Under the pieces are notes generated by a model. The model did not search any database and was not told the origin of the DNA. It saw nothing but the letters and a program-made list of their open reading frames with translations. Shown here piece by piece: positions 31,529-37,674 of a stretch of DNA of 37,674 nucleotides (positions within the stretch are counted from its first letter, which is position 1; every line of letters starts with the position of its first letter). The DNA lies in the NCBI GenBank assembly GCA_030680995.1, contig JAUXUM010000257.1, positions 1 through 37,674 of the forward strand, given 5' to 3'. The DNA comes from Devosia sp. GTDB lineage: Bacteria > Pseudomonadota > Alphaproteobacteria > Rhizobiales > Devosiaceae. The translations under genes and the position numbers were made by a program.

Positions 31529-32923
31529 CTAAAGCTTCAGCGGGCCAACCATCTGCTCCGGCTTCACCTCGGCGTCGAACTCCTCGCCGGTGAGCAGGCC
31601 GAGTTCGATCGCTGATTGCCTGAGGGTCGTGCCCTTCCTGTGGGCGTTCTTGGCGATCTTGGCGGCGTTGTCGTAGCCGATCCTGCGGTTGAGCGCGGTG
31701 ACCAGCATCAGGGAATTGTCGAGGTGCTGCTTGATCCGCGCCCGGTCCGGCTCGATGCCGGTGGCGCAATGATCGTTGAAGCTCTTCGCCGCATCGGCCA
31801 GCAGCCGCACCGACTGCAGGAAGTTGTAGGCGATCACCGGCTTGAACACGTTGAGCTCGAAATTGCCCTGGCTGGCGGCGAAGCCGATGGCGGCGTCGTT
31901 CCCCATCACCTGCACGGCGACCATGGTAGTGGCTTCCGCCTGCGTCGGGTTGACCTTGCCCGGCATGATCGATGAACCCGGCTCGTTTTCCGGAATGGTC
32001 AATTCGCCCAGCCCGGAACGGGGCCCCGACGCCAGCCAGCGCACATCGTTGGCGATTTTCATCAGCGCCGCGGCCAGCTGCTTGAGCGCCCCGGAGCTGC
32101 CGACAAAGGCGTCGTGCCCCGCCATCACCGCATACTTGTTTGGCGCGGTCACGAAAGGCCGCCCGGTGAGCGCCGCAATCTCGGCGGCGACGGTCTCGCC
32201 ATATTTGGGGTGGGCGTTGAGCCCGGTACCGACGGCCGTGCCGCCCAGCGCCAGTTCGTAGAGCTGCGGCAGGGTGGCGCGGATGGCCTTGAGCGCGAGG
32301 TCCAGCTGCGCCACCCAGCCGCTCATTTCCTGCCCGAGCGTCAGCGGGGTGGCGTCCTGCAGGTGCGTGCGGCCGATCTTGACCACATCCATGAACTGCC
32401 TGGCTTTGCCGTCGAGCGTCTCGCGCAGGAGCGTCACCCTCTCGACCAGGTAGCCCTCGATCGCCTCCACCGCCGCGATGTGCATCGCCGTGGGATAGGT
32501 ATCGTTGCTCGACTGGCTCATATTGACGTGGTCGTTGGGATGCACCGGCTTCTTGGACCCCATCGCCCCACCCGCGATCTCGATGGCGCGGTTGGAAATG
32601 ACCTCGTTGACGTTCATGTTGGACTGGGTGCCCGAGCCGGTCTGCCAGACCACCAGCGGGAAATGCTCCCGCAGCTTGCCCTCGATCACTTCGTCGGCGG
32701 CGGTAACGATCAGATCGCGCGGCGCCTCGTCGAGCAGGCCCAGCTTGTGGTTGGCGAGCGCCGCGGCTTTCTTGAGGATGCCGAAAGCGCGAATGATCTC
32801 GGCCGGCATCTTCTCGCCGCCGATGTCGAAATTGGCCAGCGACCGCGCCGTCTGCGCGCCATAGTATTTGTCGTCGGGCACATTGATGGTCCCCATCGAG
32901 TCGCTTTCAACGCGCATGCCCAT
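31529..32923 (-). CDS. fumC: Class II fumarate hydratase
   Basis: A 464-residue iron-independent fumarase of the TCA cycle. The superfamily signature [13 protein letters not shown] is at 316-328. [14 protein letters not shown] (96-109), [11 protein letters not shown] and [12 protein letters not shown] (182-193) are further active-site blocks. ATG 32923 is eight bases after GGAG; GTG/CTG codons upstream are less likely. It follows the rpmF terminator on the same strand, so it has its own promoter in that short gap or relies on read-through. Confidence 0.97.
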   Translation of the reverse strand: MGMRVESDSMGTINVPDDKYYGAQTARSLANFDIGGEKMPAEIIRAFGILKKAAALANHKLGLLDEAPRDLIVTAADEVIEGKLREHFPLVVWQTGSGTQSNMNVNEVISNRAIEIAGGAMGSKKPVHPNDHVNMSQSSNDTYPTAMHIAAVEAIEGYLVERVTLLRETLDGKARQFMDVVKIGRTHLQDATPLTLGQEMSGWVAQLDLALKAIRATLPQLYELALGGTAVGTGLNAHPKYGETVAAEIAALTGRPFVTAPNKYAVMAGHDAFVGSSGALKQLAAALMKIANDVRWLASGPRSGLGELTIPENEPGSSIMPGKVNPTQAEATTMVAVQVMGNDAAIGFAASQGNFELNVFKPVIAYNFLQSVRLLADAAKSFNDHCATGIEPDRARIKQHLDNSLMLVTALNRRIGYDNAAKIAKNAHRKGTTLRQSAIELGLLTGEEFDAEVKPEQMVGPLKL

Positions 32924-32940
32924 GACCAATTCTCCGGGAT

Positions 32941-32978
32941 GAAAAAGCAAAACGGCCAGCCCCGCTTGGGACTGGCCG
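32941..32978 (-). terminator. Rho-independent terminator of rpmF
   Basis: On the minus strand, CGGCCAG ... CTGGCCG forms a 7-bp GC stem with a 12-base loop, followed at once by TTTTGCTTTTT. It lies 44 bases past the rpmF stop and just before fumC. Confidence 0.85.
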
Positions 32979-33021
32979 CAAGATTATCATTTCAAGAGCG
33001 CAAGGGCCCTGGCTCTTCGTC

Positions 33022-33204
33022 TCAGGACTTCCTGGGCTCAAGAATCTGCCGGCCGCGATACATGCCGGTCTTGAGATCCACGTGGTGCGGACGGCGCAGC
33101 TCGCCCGAGTCCTTGTCCTCGACATAGGCCGGGGCGGCAAGCGCATCGGCCGAACGGCGGAAGCCGCGCTTCATCGGCGAGGTCTTGCGTTTTGGCACTG
33201 CCAT
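33022..33204 (-). CDS. rpmF: 50S ribosomal protein L32
   Basis: A 60-residue basic ribosomal protein with the invariant start [20 protein letters not shown]. The C-terminal part (CxxC-type zinc knuckle in some species) is the cysteine-free form [15 protein letters not shown], as is usual in alphaproteobacteria. GGAGT precedes the ATG, and a TATAGA hexamer about 80 bases upstream may be its -10. mtgA lies upstream on the same strand, as in related genomes. Confidence 0.97.
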   Translation of the reverse strand: MAVPKRKTSPMKRGFRRSADALAAPAYVEDKDSGELRRPHHVDLKTGMYRGRQILEPRKS

Positions 33205-33322
33205 GGTCGTTACTCCGTCTTCAATAGCGTTCCGCCGCGACCGGTCGCCCGGTGGGCAACAGACAGGGGCTGCCTGGGAATTGGCGGGTTCTATAGAGAC
33301 TTTTGCCTGCCTTGGCTAGAGC

Positions 33323-34060
33323 CTATTCGAGCGCCAGTTTCCCCGTAGCCGCCACACATCCGGCGCGCTCGCCATATCCCTTGGTCCGCTGTTCGACGAT
33401 CCGCGCGATGCGTCGAAGCCCCCGCGTCGGATTGGCGGGTTTGCGCAGGAGCGGATTGGGCAGTGTCACCGCCAGCAGCGTTGCCCGTTCCCAGCTCAGC
33501 GCGCCCGCATCCACCCCGAAGGCCGCCCTGGTGCCCGCCTCGACGCCGAATTCGCCGTTCGGGCCCCATTCGGCGATGTTGAGGTAGATCTCCATGATCC
33601 GCCGCTTGGAGAGCACCAGATCGAGATAGAACGCCAGCGGCACTTCCAAAGCCTTGCGGATGGGAGATTGCCAGTTGGAAAGGAAGAGGTTGCGCGCCAC
33701 CTGCATGGAAATGGTCGAGGCGCCGCGGAACGCCTTGCCGGCCAAAAGCCTTTCGATCTCATCCCTGAGTGCCGCCAGATCGACGCCCCAGTGACGACAG
33801 AATTGTCCATCCTCGCTGATCACCACCGCCGCCTTGAGCCGGTCGGAAATGGCCTCGATGGGCCGCCAATCGCGGACCACGCGTTTGCCGGTCAAATAGC
33901 GCTCCAACATTGGAACAGACACCGGATCGACCACGGCATAGATCGGGGTGAGGATGAGGGGGATGATGACGAGGATTGCGACGAGCCAGAGCGCGGCGCG
34001 GAGGACGCGGAGGAGCGGGCGGCGCTTTTTGGCTGACCCGCTGCTTGTGCTGCCTGCCAC
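33323..34060 (-). CDS. mtgA: Monofunctional peptidoglycan transglycosylase
   Basis: A 245-residue GT51 enzyme that polymerises lipid II glycan strands. An N-terminal membrane anchor (about 18-40) is followed by the catalytic segment VVISEDGQFCRHWGVD, with the first conserved glutamate, and then GASTISMQVARNLFLS, RIMEIYLNIAEWGP and a FGVDAGALSWERATLLA block. The start is uncertain: GTG 34060 is chosen, and the frame stays open to 34138 through a repeat element that abuts or has replaced the original upstream region. Confidence 0.9.
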   Translation of the reverse strand: MAGSTSSGSAKKRRPLLRVLRAALWLVAILVIIPLILTPIYAVVDPVSVPMLERYLTGKRVVRDWRPIEAISDRLKAAVVISEDGQFCRHWGVDLAALRDEIERLLAGKAFRGASTISMQVARNLFLSNWQSPIRKALEVPLAFYLDLVLSKRRIMEIYLNIAEWGPNGEFGVEAGTRAAFGVDAGALSWERATLLAVTLPNPLLRKPANPTRGLRRIARIVEQRTKGYGERAGCVAATGKLALE

Positions 34061-34067
34061 CCAAACG

Positions 34068-34215
34068 ACCCCCACCCTTGGCGCTTCGCGCCGTCCCTCC
34101 CCGCAAGGGGGAGGGAGACGCAGGAACCGCACACGCAATGCCTCCGATGACTACCCCAAAGGCGCCACACCGCCTCCCTTCCCCCTTGAGGGAAGGGATC
34201 GAGGGTGGGGGTTAG
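34068..34215. repeat. Palindromic intergenic repeat (copy 5)
   Basis: Arms are GTCCCTCCCC-gcaa-GGGGGAGGGAGAC (34094-34119) and CTCCCTTCCCCC-ttga-GGGAAGGG (34173-34198), with an outer pair formed by CCCCCACCCTTG and GAGGGTGGGGG. It fills the gap between the divergent mtgA and polyprenyl synthase genes and reaches the mtgA start region. Confidence 0.65.
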
Positions 34216-34291
34216 CCATTTCCCGCGTAGCGCGCAAGTCATGAAGCCCGCCCACCTTGCCGCGCGAATCGAGAACGGCTAGCACTCCAGC

Positions 34292-35194
34292 ATGACCTCC
34301 TTCGCCGACGAAATGGCCGTTTGCGCCGCCGATATCGAGCGGGCGCTCGACAGGCTGCTGACCGCCGAGCGCCTCGCGGGGCCCGGCGTGCCGCCCGATC
34401 GCCTGGTCGCCGCCATGCGCCACGGCAGCCTCAATGGCGGCAAACGGTTGCGGCCGCTGCTGGTACGGCAGGCCGCGAGCATCTTTGGGGTCCTGCCCCG
34501 GGAGAGCCTGGCCGCGGGCGTGGCTGTGGAACTGGTGCATTGCTATTCGCTGATCCATGACGACCTGCCGGCCATGGACGACGACGATGTGCGGCGCGGA
34601 CAGCCCACCGTCCACCGCGCCTATGACGACGCCACGGCCATCCTCGCCGGAGACGCGCTGCCGACGCTGGCGTTCGGCATTTTGGCCGGCGAGGACTGCC
34701 ACCCCGACCCGGCGGTGCGCGTTCGCCTCGTCGCCGAGCTCGCGGCTGGCGCCGGCGCCGGCGGCATGGTGGGCGGGCAGGTGCGCGATATCGAGGGCGA
34801 AACGACAGCCCTCCCCGATCGCCAGATCGCCGAAATGCAGGCGATGAAGACCGGCGCGCTGATCCGCGCCGCCGTCCGCATGGGCGCGATCCTCGGCGGC
34901 GCCGGGGACGAGGCTCTGGTCCATCTCACCCACTATGCGGAGGCCGCCGGCCGCGCCTTCCAGCTCGCCGATGATCTGCTGGACGTCACCGCTTCGGCCG
35001 AGGCCATGGGCAAGGCCACCGGCAAGGACGCCGCCAACGGCAAGCAGACATTGGTCGGCCGGCTCGGAGTCGAGGCGGCGCGGCGTCATCTGGCGGAAAC
35101 GGTCCACGACGCGCTGACGGCGCTCACCGCATTCGGGCCGGAAGCCGATGGGCTGCGCGCGACCGCGATGTATTTCGCGGCAAGGGAGAGCTAA
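34292..35194 (+). CDS. ispA: Short-chain polyprenyl (farnesyl/geranylgeranyl) diphosphate synthase
   Basis: A 300-residue trans-isoprenyl diphosphate synthase. The first Asp-rich motif is DDLPAMDDDD (90-99) and the second is DDLLD (227-231). GGKRLRP (49-55) binds the pyrophosphate, and KTGALI and GGQVRDIEGE are further blocks. Length and FARM context fit farnesyl diphosphate synthase; geranylgeranyl activity cannot be excluded. It converges on ispG with an 8-base gap, placing two isoprenoid genes together. Confidence 0.92.
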   Translation: MTSFADEMAVCAADIERALDRLLTAERLAGPGVPPDRLVAAMRHGSLNGGKRLRPLLVRQAASIFGVLPRESLAAGVAVELVHCYSLIHDDLPAMDDDDVRRGQPTVHRAYDDATAILAGDALPTLAFGILAGEDCHPDPAVRVRLVAELAAGAGAGGMVGGQVRDIEGETTALPDRQIAEMQAMKTGALIRAAVRMGAILGGAGDEALVHLTHYAEAAGRAFQLADDLLDVTASAEAMGKATGKDAANGKQTLVGRLGVEAARRHLAETVHDALTALTAFGPEADGLRATAMYFAARES

Positions 35195-35201
35195 CGACCC
35201 C

Positions 35202-36452
35202 TCACTCCGCCGCCGTGGTTTCGGGTGTCTTGGCCCCCTGCCCGAACCGCTTCTCGATATAGTCGGCGACCATCGCCTTGAACTGGTCCGCCACATCCGC
35301 CCCGCGCAATGTCGCGACCTTCTTGCCGTCGATGAAGACCGGGGCGGCCGGCTGCTCGCCGGTGCCGGGGAGCGAGATGCCGATATCGGCCTGCTTCGAC
35401 TCCCCTGGGCCGTTGACGATGCAGCCCATCACCGCCACCGAGAGCGTCTCGACGCCGGGATAGCGCTCGCGCCATTCGGGCATGGAGGCGGAGAGATGCT
35501 GCTGGATGTCCTGGGCGAGGCTCTGGAACACCGTCGAGGTGGTGCGGCCGCAGCCCGGGCAGGCCGCGACCACCGGCAGGAACTGGCGGAAGCCCATGGT
35601 CTGCAGCAATTCCTGCGCCACCCGCACTTCCTGCGTGCGGTCCCCGCCCGGCTCGGGGGTGAGCGAGATGCGGATGGTATCGCCGATCCCCTGCTGCAGG
35701 AGGATGCCGAGCGCCGCCGAGGAGGCGACGATGCCTTTCGATCCCATGCCGGCTTCGGTCAGCCCGAGGTGCAGGGCGTAGTCGCAGCGCGACGCGAGGT
35801 CCTGGTAGACCGCGATCAGGTGCTGGACGTCGGAAACCTTGGTGGAAAGGATGATGCGGTCGCGGCCGAGCCCGATCTCCTCGGCGCGCCGGGCCGAGAG
35901 CAGCGCCGACTTGATGATCGCTTCGCGCTGCACCGCGGCGGCCGAGATCGGCGTCGGCGAGACGGCGTTCTCGTCCATCAGTTTGGTCAGCAATTCCTCG
36001 TCGAGCGAGCCCCAGTTGACCCCGATGCGCACCGGCTTGCCATATTTGAGCGCGAGCTCGATCAGCGTCGCGAATTGCGTGTCGCGCTTGGCCTTGAACC
36101 CCACATTGCCCGGATTGATGCGGTATTTGGCCAGCGCCTCCGCGCAGGCCGGGTGGTCGGTGAGCAGCTTGTGGCCGATATAGTGGAAATCCCCGATGAT
36201 CGGGACGTTGACGCCGCGGGCCATCAGCCGGTCGCGGATATGCGGCACGGCGGCCGCCGCCTCGTCGCGATCGACGGTGATGCGCACCAGTTCCGAGCCC
36301 GCCCGGGCGAGCGCCGCCACCTGCCGCACCGTGGCCTCTATATCGGCGGTATCGGTATTGGTCATCGATTGGACGACGATCGGCGCGCCGCCACCGACCA
36401 TGACGCCGCCGACATCCACACCCACCGATTGCCTGCGGATCGCTGCCGCCAT
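35202..36452 (-). CDS. ispG: 4-hydroxy-3-methylbut-2-enyl diphosphate synthase
   Basis: A 416-residue iron-sulfur enzyme of the MEP isoprenoid pathway (GcpE). [15 protein letters not shown] and [11 protein letters not shown] are near the N-terminus of the TIM barrel. The [4Fe-4S] cysteines are in [10 protein letters not shown] (two) and [10 protein letters not shown] (one). The length is typical of alphaproteobacterial forms. ATG 36452 is the first good start (MAAAIRRQS). Confidence 0.97.
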   Translation of the reverse strand: MAAAIRRQSVGVDVGGVMVGGGAPIVVQSMTNTDTADIEATVRQVAALARAGSELVRITVDRDEAAAAVPHIRDRLMARGVNVPIIGDFHYIGHKLLTDHPACAEALAKYRINPGNVGFKAKRDTQFATLIELALKYGKPVRIGVNWGSLDEELLTKLMDENAVSPTPISAAAVQREAIIKSALLSARRAEEIGLGRDRIILSTKVSDVQHLIAVYQDLASRCDYALHLGLTEAGMGSKGIVASSAALGILLQQGIGDTIRISLTPEPGGDRTQEVRVAQELLQTMGFRQFLPVVAACPGCGRTTSTVFQSLAQDIQQHLSASMPEWRERYPGVETLSVAVMGCIVNGPGESKQADIGISLPGTGEQPAAPVFIDGKKVATLRGADVADQFKAMVADYIEKRFGQGAKTPETTAAE

Positions 36453-36530
36453 GGATCACCTTTCGCTTGCTGGGCCACGAAATAAGCCTTCGAGCGTGGG
36501 AGCGCAATGTTACGAATGCGTGATGGCCCA

Positions 36531-36543
36531 GGACAAGTTGTCC
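36531..36543. promoter_or_regulatory. Short palindrome upstream of the HTH gene
   Basis: GGACAA-G-TTGTCC is a perfect 6-bp inverted repeat about 80 bases before the HTH start, in the 36453-36621 gap. It may be an operator for that protein or for ispG (divergent). Only symmetry and position support this. Confidence 0.35.
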
Positions 36544-36621
36544 CTCTGGATTCCCAAAAATAGCGACAAGAGAGCGCTTTGAATAAACATATATCTTGCG
36601 GGCAGTGTCGAAATGTGAGTT

Positions 36622-37068
36622 ATGTGCCGTATGACAGCGACACGAGTTAAAGCGGCGATAGGCCAGCCCACTCACGAAGGTGGTGGGGAGGCGCGAATTC
36701 GCGAGAAATGGGGAGAGGCGATAGTCCCTGGGTTCCAAGCGGTGCCGGACACCCTACTCAAGAACCAAGATCGGCTGGGACTGAACCCCACTGAGCTTGT
36801 GGTGCTTTTGAACGTGCTAATGCACTGGTGGTACGCGGGAAAGAAACCATTTCCTCGGCCGACGACAATCGCGAAACGCATGGGTTCGACGGTGAGGACA
36901 GTACAAAGGGCAATCAACCAAGTGGTCGCCTTGGGTCTGCTCATTCCCGAACAAGGGCCCGACCAAGAGGACTTCCTGAATCCCGAGCCTTTGGTTCAGA
37001 AACTTGGCGAACTAGCGAGAAGCGACCCTGAATATGCTTCCCGGAGGAACAGGAGAGATACGGCGTAG
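36622..37068 (+). CDS. HTH (winged) DNA-binding protein, probably horizontally acquired
   Basis: A 148-residue protein: VPDTLLKNQDRLGLNPTELV, NVLMHWWYAGKKPFP, and a helix-turn-helix RPTTIAKRMGSTVRTVQRAI followed by the recognition/wing region VVALGLLIPEQ. The layout resembles replication-initiator/transcription-factor-like HTH proteins of mobile elements. Lower GC and less biased codons than its neighbours suggest transfer. ATG 36622 or 36631 could start it. Its TAG stop is formed by bases 8-10 (U8-A9-G10) of the tRNA-like element that follows, so the two overlap by nine bases. Confidence 0.8.
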   Translation: MCRMTATRVKAAIGQPTHEGGGEARIREKWGEAIVPGFQAVPDTLLKNQDRLGLNPTELVVLLNVLMHWWYAGKKPFPRPTTIAKRMGSTVRTVQRAINQVVALGLLIPEQGPDQEDFLNPEPLVQKLGELARSDPEYASRRNRRDTA

Positions 37069-37176
37069 CTCAACTGGATAGAGCCCCCGTTTTCGACGAC
37101 GCTTGCGAAGTAGCATCGCGCTATTTTACGAGCGTCGGGCGGGGAGATGTGGGTTCGATTCCCACCGACCGTCCCA
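37060..37176 (+). tRNA. tRNA-like element with a 41-nt hairpin in the anticodon loop (Arg-UCG-like)
   Basis: A 117-nt cloverleaf. Acceptor ACGGCG (37060-37065) pairs with CG-A-CCGT (37166-37172, one bulged A), discriminator C and encoded CCA. D arm is GCTC-AACTGGATA-GAGC. Anticodon stem CCCGT (37086-37090) pairs with GCGGG (37139-37143, one G-T pair). The variable loop is GAGAT and the T arm GTGGG-TTCGATT-CCCAC. The loop is 48 nt instead of 7: TTTCGA, then an almost fully paired hairpin (37097-37137), then G. Removing the hairpin leaves TTTCGAG, with TCG at 34-36. It could be a tRNA with an intron-like insert, an odd functional tRNA, or a pseudo-tRNA. Confidence 0.6.
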
Positions 37177-37251
37177 AAAATCTACTCAAACCGCGAGCCG
37201 GGAGACCCGCATGAGCCTTGAACGAGCCGCGGCGACGACCATATCTCAGGC

Positions 37252-37557
37252 ATGAGAAACTTTGGCCCCATCGCCCGCCTCCTCGCCTTCCGCCGCGAAC
37301 TCGTTGCCCTGTGGCAAGCTTTCTTCGCGCCGGAGACGCCGATGCGTCTCAAGGTGCTGATGCTCTTGGTGCCGCTCTACTTGGTAAGCCCCATCGATCT
37401 CATTCCCGACGTGGTGCCGCTGCTCGGTTGGCTGGACGACATGATTGTCATCCCCATGCTGGTGAGCTGGATCTTCCGCATGCTGCCGCAGCGGGCGCCG
37501 GTGCGTACGCGCACTGAGGCCAGCAAGCAGATCGACGGCACTTACCGGCGGCTCTAG
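37252..37557 (+). CDS. YkvA family (DUF1232) membrane protein
   Basis: A 101-residue protein with the DUF1232 core: MRLKVLMLLVPLYLVSPIDLIPD, followed by VVPLLGWLDDMIVI. Two hydrophobic segments probably dip into or cross the membrane. The SPIDLIPD motif is diagnostic. Function unknown; the family is widespread and generally stands alone. It converges with the biotin-carrier gene end two bases downstream. Confidence 0.9.
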   Translation: MRNFGPIARLLAFRRELVALWQAFFAPETPMRLKVLMLLVPLYLVSPIDLIPDVVPLLGWLDDMIVIPMLVSWIFRMLPQRAPVRTRTEASKQIDGTYRRL

Positions 37558-37559
37558 GC

Positions 37560-37674
37560 CTACTCGAACCGCACCAGCAGGTCCTTGGCGTCGATCTGGT
37601 CGCCCGGTTTGACCAGCACTTCGGCGACGACGCCGCCGGCTTCGGCGTGGATGGCCGTTTCCATCTTCATGGCT
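37560..37674 (-). CDS. Biotin carboxyl carrier C-terminus (pyruvate carboxylase-type), partial
   Basis: Only the last 37 codons are in the window. They hold the biotinylation site AMKMETA (the lysine is biotinylated), then AGGVVAEVLVKPGDQID and the usual LLVRFE ending of a biotinyl domain. The same ending is seen in pyruvate carboxylase, acyl-CoA carboxylase alpha chains and related enzymes. Which one it is cannot be decided without the upstream part; the METAIHAE pattern slightly favours pyruvate carboxylase. Confidence 0.85.
   Translation of the reverse strand, partial: AMKMETAIHAEAGGVVAEVLVKPGDQIDAKDLLVRFE

Noticed and set aside
1-37674. CRISPR array, rRNA operon, complete insertion sequence, prophage or replication origin
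   Set aside because: No regularly spaced direct repeats, no rRNA sequence, and no intact transposase, integrase or phage structural genes were seen. The only mobile-element traces are the integrase and DUF499 remnants and the palindromic repeats.

Overview
This window is a GC-rich chromosomal segment, almost certainly from an alphaproteobacterium of the order Hyphomicrobiales (Rhizobiales). Devosiaceae (Devosia, Pelagibacterium and relatives) is my best guess, but sequence alone does not prove it. The reasons are the gene groupings argH-lysA, cpdR / zinc-ribbon protein / ftsE-ftsX / acyltransferase, hisC-tyrA and mtgA-rpmF, an alphaproteobacterial GTTC-N7-GTTC SOS box, and several order-typical genes of unknown function such as the DUF2125 protein.

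Region 1 (1-5,831) looks like an accessory block lying against the 3' end of tRNA-Leu(CAA). It holds the start of an enolase-superfamily dehydratase, a DapA-family aldolase/deaminase, one ATPase and one permease of a polar amino-acid ABC transporter, and a divergent ornithine cyclodeaminase-family reductase. Together these fit uptake and breakdown of a proline derivative, probably a hydroxyproline. Next come a tyrosine-recombinase remnant, an intact secreted cytochrome c, and the decayed C-terminal third of a DUF499 ATPase, a family found in phage-defence loci. The two remnants and the tRNA boundary point to an old island.

Region 2 (5,832-16,999) is mostly housekeeping with small insertions: a YqaA/DedA-like membrane protein, dsbB, a ParDE toxin-antitoxin pair, an HNH nuclease, a carboxylesterase, an AlkA-type glycosylase, gluQ, an NAD(P)-binding epimerase divergent from a LysR regulator, a twin-TM protein plus cobalamin adenosyltransferase, a rhomboid protease, two tiny proteins, a PfkB kinase and a TlpA-like thioredoxin.

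Region 3 (17,020-24,460) carries argH-lysA, an inserted TumE-TumA toxin-antitoxin pair, cpdR with a zinc-ribbon membrane protein, and the cell-division pair ftsE-ftsX followed by a lysophosphatidate acyltransferase. Region 4 (24,500-31,448) has an SOS-box-controlled protein of unknown function, a ChaC-like cyclotransferase, a DUF2125 protein, hisC-tyrA (aromatic and histidine synthesis), a methyltransferase, gloB, and a small unknown gene behind a sigma-54-like promoter.

Region 5 (31,529-37,674) has fumC, rpmF with a clear terminator, mtgA, a short-chain polyprenyl synthase converging on ispG (both isoprenoid synthesis), a foreign-looking HTH gene whose stop codon lies inside a tRNA-like element, a YkvA-like protein, and the C-terminus of a biotin carboxylase-type enzyme. 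The most unusual feature of the window is that tRNA-like element (37,060-37,176). It has a nearly complete cloverleaf and a CCA end, but a 41-nt, almost fully self-paired hairpin sits at the 37/38 position of its anticodon loop. A family of palindromic GC-rich repeats fills several intergenic gaps.
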